Assembly (NCBI GenBank): GCA_965238305.1
Contig: CBDEHK010000001.1
Span: forward strand, 2,542,001-2,606,000
Source: CBDCGJ01 sp965238305
GTDB taxonomy: Bacteria; Pseudomonadota; Alphaproteobacteria; GCA-2731375
DNA: 64,000 bases
Direction of reading: 5' to 3'
In this document: piece by piece, positions 61,415 to 64,000 of the stretch
Numbering within the stretch: position 1 is the stretch's first letter
Layout of the letters: every line of letters begins with the position of its first letter
Made by a program: the position numbers and the translations under genes
The notes under the pieces: model-generated
Seen by the model: the letters and a program-made list of their open reading frames with translations, nothing else
Told to the model about the DNA's origin: nothing
Databases searched by the model: none

Positions 61415-62194
61415 TCAGGCGTTCTTGATCGTCATGCCGCCGTCGACCGGTAACACAGCACCATTGATATAGCTGGCTGCAGGTAAGACGAAACTTAGCG
61501 TGCCATGGGCCACTTCTTCCGGTTCCGCATAACGGCGCAGCGGTACCCGTCGTTTGGCAAAAATAATTTTATGTTCTTCCGGTATCGCCGCCGTCATGCC
61601 GGTGCGGATCGGACCTGGGCAGATGCAGTTCACGGTGATGCCTTCGCGGCCCAATTCCACGGCCAGCGAGCGGGTCAAGCCAATGACACCGTGTTTGGCG
61701 CTTGTATAGGGGCTTGTTTCGGGCGTTGCGCCCAAACCTTCAGTTGAGGCAATATTGACGATACGGCCCCCATCGCTGGCTTTTAAATGAGGCAGGGCGG
61801 CACGAATAGTCCGGACATGGGCTTTTAACAAGATATCAATATGACGATCCCAGATTTCCTCGTAATCGTCCGTATCGATTGTGGTGTGTTTGGAGATGCC
61901 TGCATTGTTGATCAAAATATCCATACCGCCAAAATGATCGGCGACAGCGGCGACAACAGACTTGATCTGTGCCGGGTCAACCAGGTCAAGCGGCCAGCCA
62001 GCGGCGCTGCCGCCGGCGTCGGTGATTTCCTTGACGACCGTCTCTACTCCTTGCGTGTTCACATCGGTGACCGCGACATGGGCGCCTTCATCGGCGAACA
62101 AATGCGCCGTGGCCCGGCCCATGCCACTGGCGGCGCCGGTGATAAGAGCTACTTTGCCGACAATGGAGCGGCTGAGATTGGATAATTTTGTCAT
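61415..62194 (-). CDS. SDR family oxidoreductase
   Basis: 259 residues, classical short-chain dehydrogenase. Cofactor loop TGAASGMGRATAHLF, the Asp after beta 2 (VAVTDVN) indicating NAD, NNAG, active-site Ser (IASTEG) and Tyr-x3-Lys (YTSAKHG) are all present, and it ends in the typical ...YINGAVLPVDGGMTI. Substrate unknown. Twelve bases separate it from the dusA stop, and all three genes at this end run leftward, so a common transcript is possible. Confidence 0.92.
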   Translation of the reverse strand: MTKLSNLSRSIVGKVALITGAASGMGRATAHLFADEGAHVAVTDVNTQGVETVVKEITDAGGSAAGWPLDLVDPAQIKSVVAAVADHFGGMDILINNAGISKHTTIDTDDYEEIWDRHIDILLKAHVRTIRAALPHLKASDGGRIVNIASTEGLGATPETSPYTSAKHGVIGLTRSLAVELGREGITVNCICPGPIRTGMTAAIPEEHKIIFAKRRVPLRRYAEPEEVAHGTLSFVLPAASYINGAVLPVDGGMTIKNA

Positions 62195-62205
62195 GACTTT
62201 CCTTT

Positions 62206-63204
62206 TTATGAGGCGACCGCATCAATTGCTTGTGGGTCGGCGACAAGTGTAGCGGCTTTCCGCAGCACGTCTACGCCGGCGTCTGGCCGATAAGCGTTTT
62301 CGGACAAATAGCGTCGCCAGGCCCGTGCGCCCGGTAGGCCCCGGAATAACCCGATCATGTGTCGGGTGATCGCTTGCAGGCGCAAGCCAGGTTTTTGTAA
62401 TTCCGCTTCCACATAAGGCACCATCGCCTCGACGACCTGGTGCCGGCTGAGGGGGGTATCATCAAGGCCGAAAAACACCTGATCGACCGCCGCTAGACAA
62501 TAAGGATTTTGATAAGCTTCGCGCCCGAACATCACGCCATCCAGATTACCCCTATTGTTTTGGTTTAATTCCACATCTTTCAGGCCGCCATTCAGGATGA
62601 CCGTCAGATCGGGGAAATTCCGCTTCAGCCGGTGCACATAGTCATATTTCAACGGTGGAATATCGCGGTTTTCCTTTGGGCTGAGGCCGTCCAATATGGC
62701 GTTGCGGGCATGTACGATAAACGTGCCACAGCCAGCCTGACGCACCGGTTCAACAAAACCAACAAGGTCTGCATAGCTATCTTGCGCATCGACGCCGATG
62801 CGGCATTTGACGGTAATGGGGATTTTGATGGTCGTCCGCATCGCTTGAAAACAGGCGGCAACCGTCTCCGGCTCCAACATCAGGCAAGCGCCAAAACGCC
62901 CGCGCTGGACCCGGTCACTGGGGCAACCGACATTGATATTGATCTCATCGTAACCCCATTCTTCGCCAATGCGGGCCGCCGCCGCCATTTTCTCCGGCTC
63001 CGAGCCACCCAATTGCAAGGCGACGGGATGTTCGGCCGGTGCAAATGCCAGCAAATAGTCGCGATCGCCGTAGATCAAAGCATCCGCCGTCAACATCTCG
63101 GTATATAACAGCGCCCGCCGGCTCAGCAGACGGTGAAAATACCGGCAATGGCGATCCGTCCAATCCATCATCGGGGCAACGGAGAATGTGTGCGGGTGGG
63201 TCAA
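62206..63204 (-). CDS. dusA: tRNA-dihydrouridine synthase A
   Basis: 332 residues, FMN-dependent. It reduces specific uridines (U20/U20a in E. coli) in the D-loop of tRNA. The N-terminal FSVAPMMDWTDRHCRYFHRL, the catalytic Cys94 (NINVGCPSDRVQ), the RIGVDAQDSY loop, and the FMN-phosphate region (ILNGGLKDVE, GVMFGREAYQNP) are diagnostic of DusA, including the DusA-type C-terminal helical domain. Starts 15 bp after the aldolase-like gene. Confidence 0.95.
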   Translation of the reverse strand: MTHPHTFSVAPMMDWTDRHCRYFHRLLSRRALLYTEMLTADALIYGDRDYLLAFAPAEHPVALQLGGSEPEKMAAAARIGEEWGYDEININVGCPSDRVQRGRFGACLMLEPETVAACFQAMRTTIKIPITVKCRIGVDAQDSYADLVGFVEPVRQAGCGTFIVHARNAILDGLSPKENRDIPPLKYDYVHRLKRNFPDLTVILNGGLKDVELNQNNRGNLDGVMFGREAYQNPYCLAAVDQVFFGLDDTPLSRHQVVEAMVPYVEAELQKPGLRLQAITRHMIGLFRGLPGARAWRRYLSENAYRPDAGVDVLRKAATLVADPQAIDAVAS

Positions 63205-63219
63205 AGGTTTAGCCTATCG

Positions 63220-63978
63220 TCAATCCCGGTATTCCGGTTCTTCTTGATCTAGAATTTCGCGTAATTCGTTGAAATGACGTTCGGCGTAACTCTTGTAACT
63301 TTCCCATTGCCGAGCGGTTTTTTCGGCAATTTGATCGGGGATAATTCGCAGCGGCTTACCGGTGCCATAGGCAGTGATCAAAGTTTCCGCGGCGCGTTCG
63401 AAATAGTACATATCGTCAAATGCTTGCGCCACACTTGGTGCCGTCACCAACAGGCCGTGATTTCCCATCAACAGGATTCGCTTATCACCCATGGTTTCCG
63501 CACAACGAGCTGCCTCATCACCTAACGCCATACCGTCATAACCGTCATCAATGGCGACGCGGTTGAAAAATCGAGCGGTATTTTGATCGATCGGCACCAT
63601 GCGACAATCCGCCAGTCCGGCCAGTGCCGTGGCGTATTTTGGATGCACATGCAGGACGCAGCGGGCTTGCGATGAACCCTGGTGCAGTGCGCTATGCAAG
63701 GCCCAGGCGGTCGGATCGGGTGCCCCGGGGTGGTCCATTGTTGTTGGATCATCCGCGTTCAGGTCGAGCAAATCAGAGGCGCAGATGCGGGAAAAATGAC
63801 GGCCGTTGGGATTGATCAAGAAGCGATGCCCACCGTCGTCGGCCGCCAGGCTGAAGTGATTGGCGATTGATTCATGCATGTTTAGCCGTGCCGTCCAGCG
63901 GAAGGCGCAGGCTAGGTCGACCCGCGCTTGGTATGTCTCGGTATTGTCACTCGTGGTTAGGATTGAACGGATTGCCAA
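63220..63978 (-). CDS. Class II aldolase/adducin family protein (start near or beyond window edge)
   Basis: 252 residues if it starts at the TTG at 63978, which has GGGAG six bases before it; the frame stays open to the window end, so a start outside the window is possible. The class II aldolase fold is clear: NHFSLAADDG, the Zn ligands in LHVHPKYATAL (about 107-117), and GNHGLLVTAPSVAQAFDD with the third His. Family members cleave or epimerise sugar phosphates, or act on small hydroxy acids. Substrate unknown. Confidence 0.85.
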   Translation of the reverse strand: MAIRSILTTSDNTETYQARVDLACAFRWTARLNMHESIANHFSLAADDGGHRFLINPNGRHFSRICASDLLDLNADDPTTMDHPGAPDPTAWALHSALHQGSSQARCVLHVHPKYATALAGLADCRMVPIDQNTARFFNRVAIDDGYDGMALGDEAARCAETMGDKRILLMGNHGLLVTAPSVAQAFDDMYYFERAAETLITAYGTGKPLRIIPDQIAEKTARQWESYKSYAERHFNELREILDQEEPEYRD

Positions 63979-64000
63979 GCTGATCTCCCATCTGCTCGCT

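Overview
The window is a chromosomal segment of a free-living, probably marine or environmental alphaproteobacterium; this is inferred from gene content and order, not from a database search. Indicators are the gltBD pair, a complete Rrf2-sufBCDS-sufU-DUF59-sufA operon in alphaproteobacterial order, zf-HC2 anti-sigma/ECF pairs, TauD-type dioxygenases, many acyl-CoA enzymes and SDRs, and moderately GC-rich DNA with short intergenic gaps. A Rhodospirillales/Sneathiellales-like host would fit, but I cannot fix the genus. I see no phage, transposase, CRISPR array or rRNA operon.

Layout. 1-11.5 kb: TetR regulator, dihydroflavonol-reductase-like SDR, glutamate synthase gltB/gltD, a sterol-desaturase-family hydroxylase, enoyl-CoA hydratase, a 2-hydroxychromene-2-carboxylate-isomerase-like protein and a TauD/TfdA dioxygenase. 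11.5-13.9 kb: tRNA-Leu(UAA), strong hairpins, a secreted DUF1254 protein, and a relic of the tRNA-Leu 3' half at 13811, which suggests an old integration at this tRNA. 13.9-22.5 kb: a signalling block with a GAF-adenylate cyclase, an ECF sigma/anti-sigma pair, a membrane thioredoxin-fold protein, a large membrane hybrid kinase (two REC and one Hpt domain) and a convergent single-domain response regulator. 22.6-25.2 kb: a protein with the signature motifs of halohydrin dehalogenases, a short CDF metal exporter with a divergent MerR regulator and a recognisable MerR operator, and a methyltransferase.

25.3-32.9 kb: a second TauD dioxygenase, a MATE pump, and a catabolic operon of two acyl-CoA dehydrogenases (one catalytic-type, one lacking the base), an acyl-CoA synthetase and an MFE-2-like SDR, suggesting beta-oxidation of a bulky or branched acyl chain. 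32.9-39.5 kb: the suf operon, read leftward from a promoter carrying IscR-like palindromes. 39.6-45.5 kb is the accessory part: an orphan coiled-coil membrane protein, a broken ankyrin duplication with a perfect inverted repeat, a hypothetical membrane protein, an intact ankyrin protein, and a type XI (Slam/DUF560) outer-membrane secretor with its TbpB-like lipoprotein cargo and a phased set of 8-bp boxes in the promoter region.

45.7-57 kb: a TPR protein with conserved His motifs, a GFA-family protein, a periplasmic TPR protein coupled to a giant secreted metallophosphoesterase, a split Aas-like pair (acyltransferase plus LplT-type transporter), and an RTX protein with seven propeller-like repeats. 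57.4-64 kb: MFS transporter, small hypotheticals, a TAG-like glycosylase, zinc alcohol dehydrogenase, SDR, DusA and a class II aldolase-family protein that runs to or past the window edge.

Most noteworthy: the halohydrin-dehalogenase-like gene (22637-23317), the type XI secretion pair (43318-45455) with its box array, the tRNA-Leu relic, and the ankyrin relic whose perfect palindrome looks like a template-switch scar.
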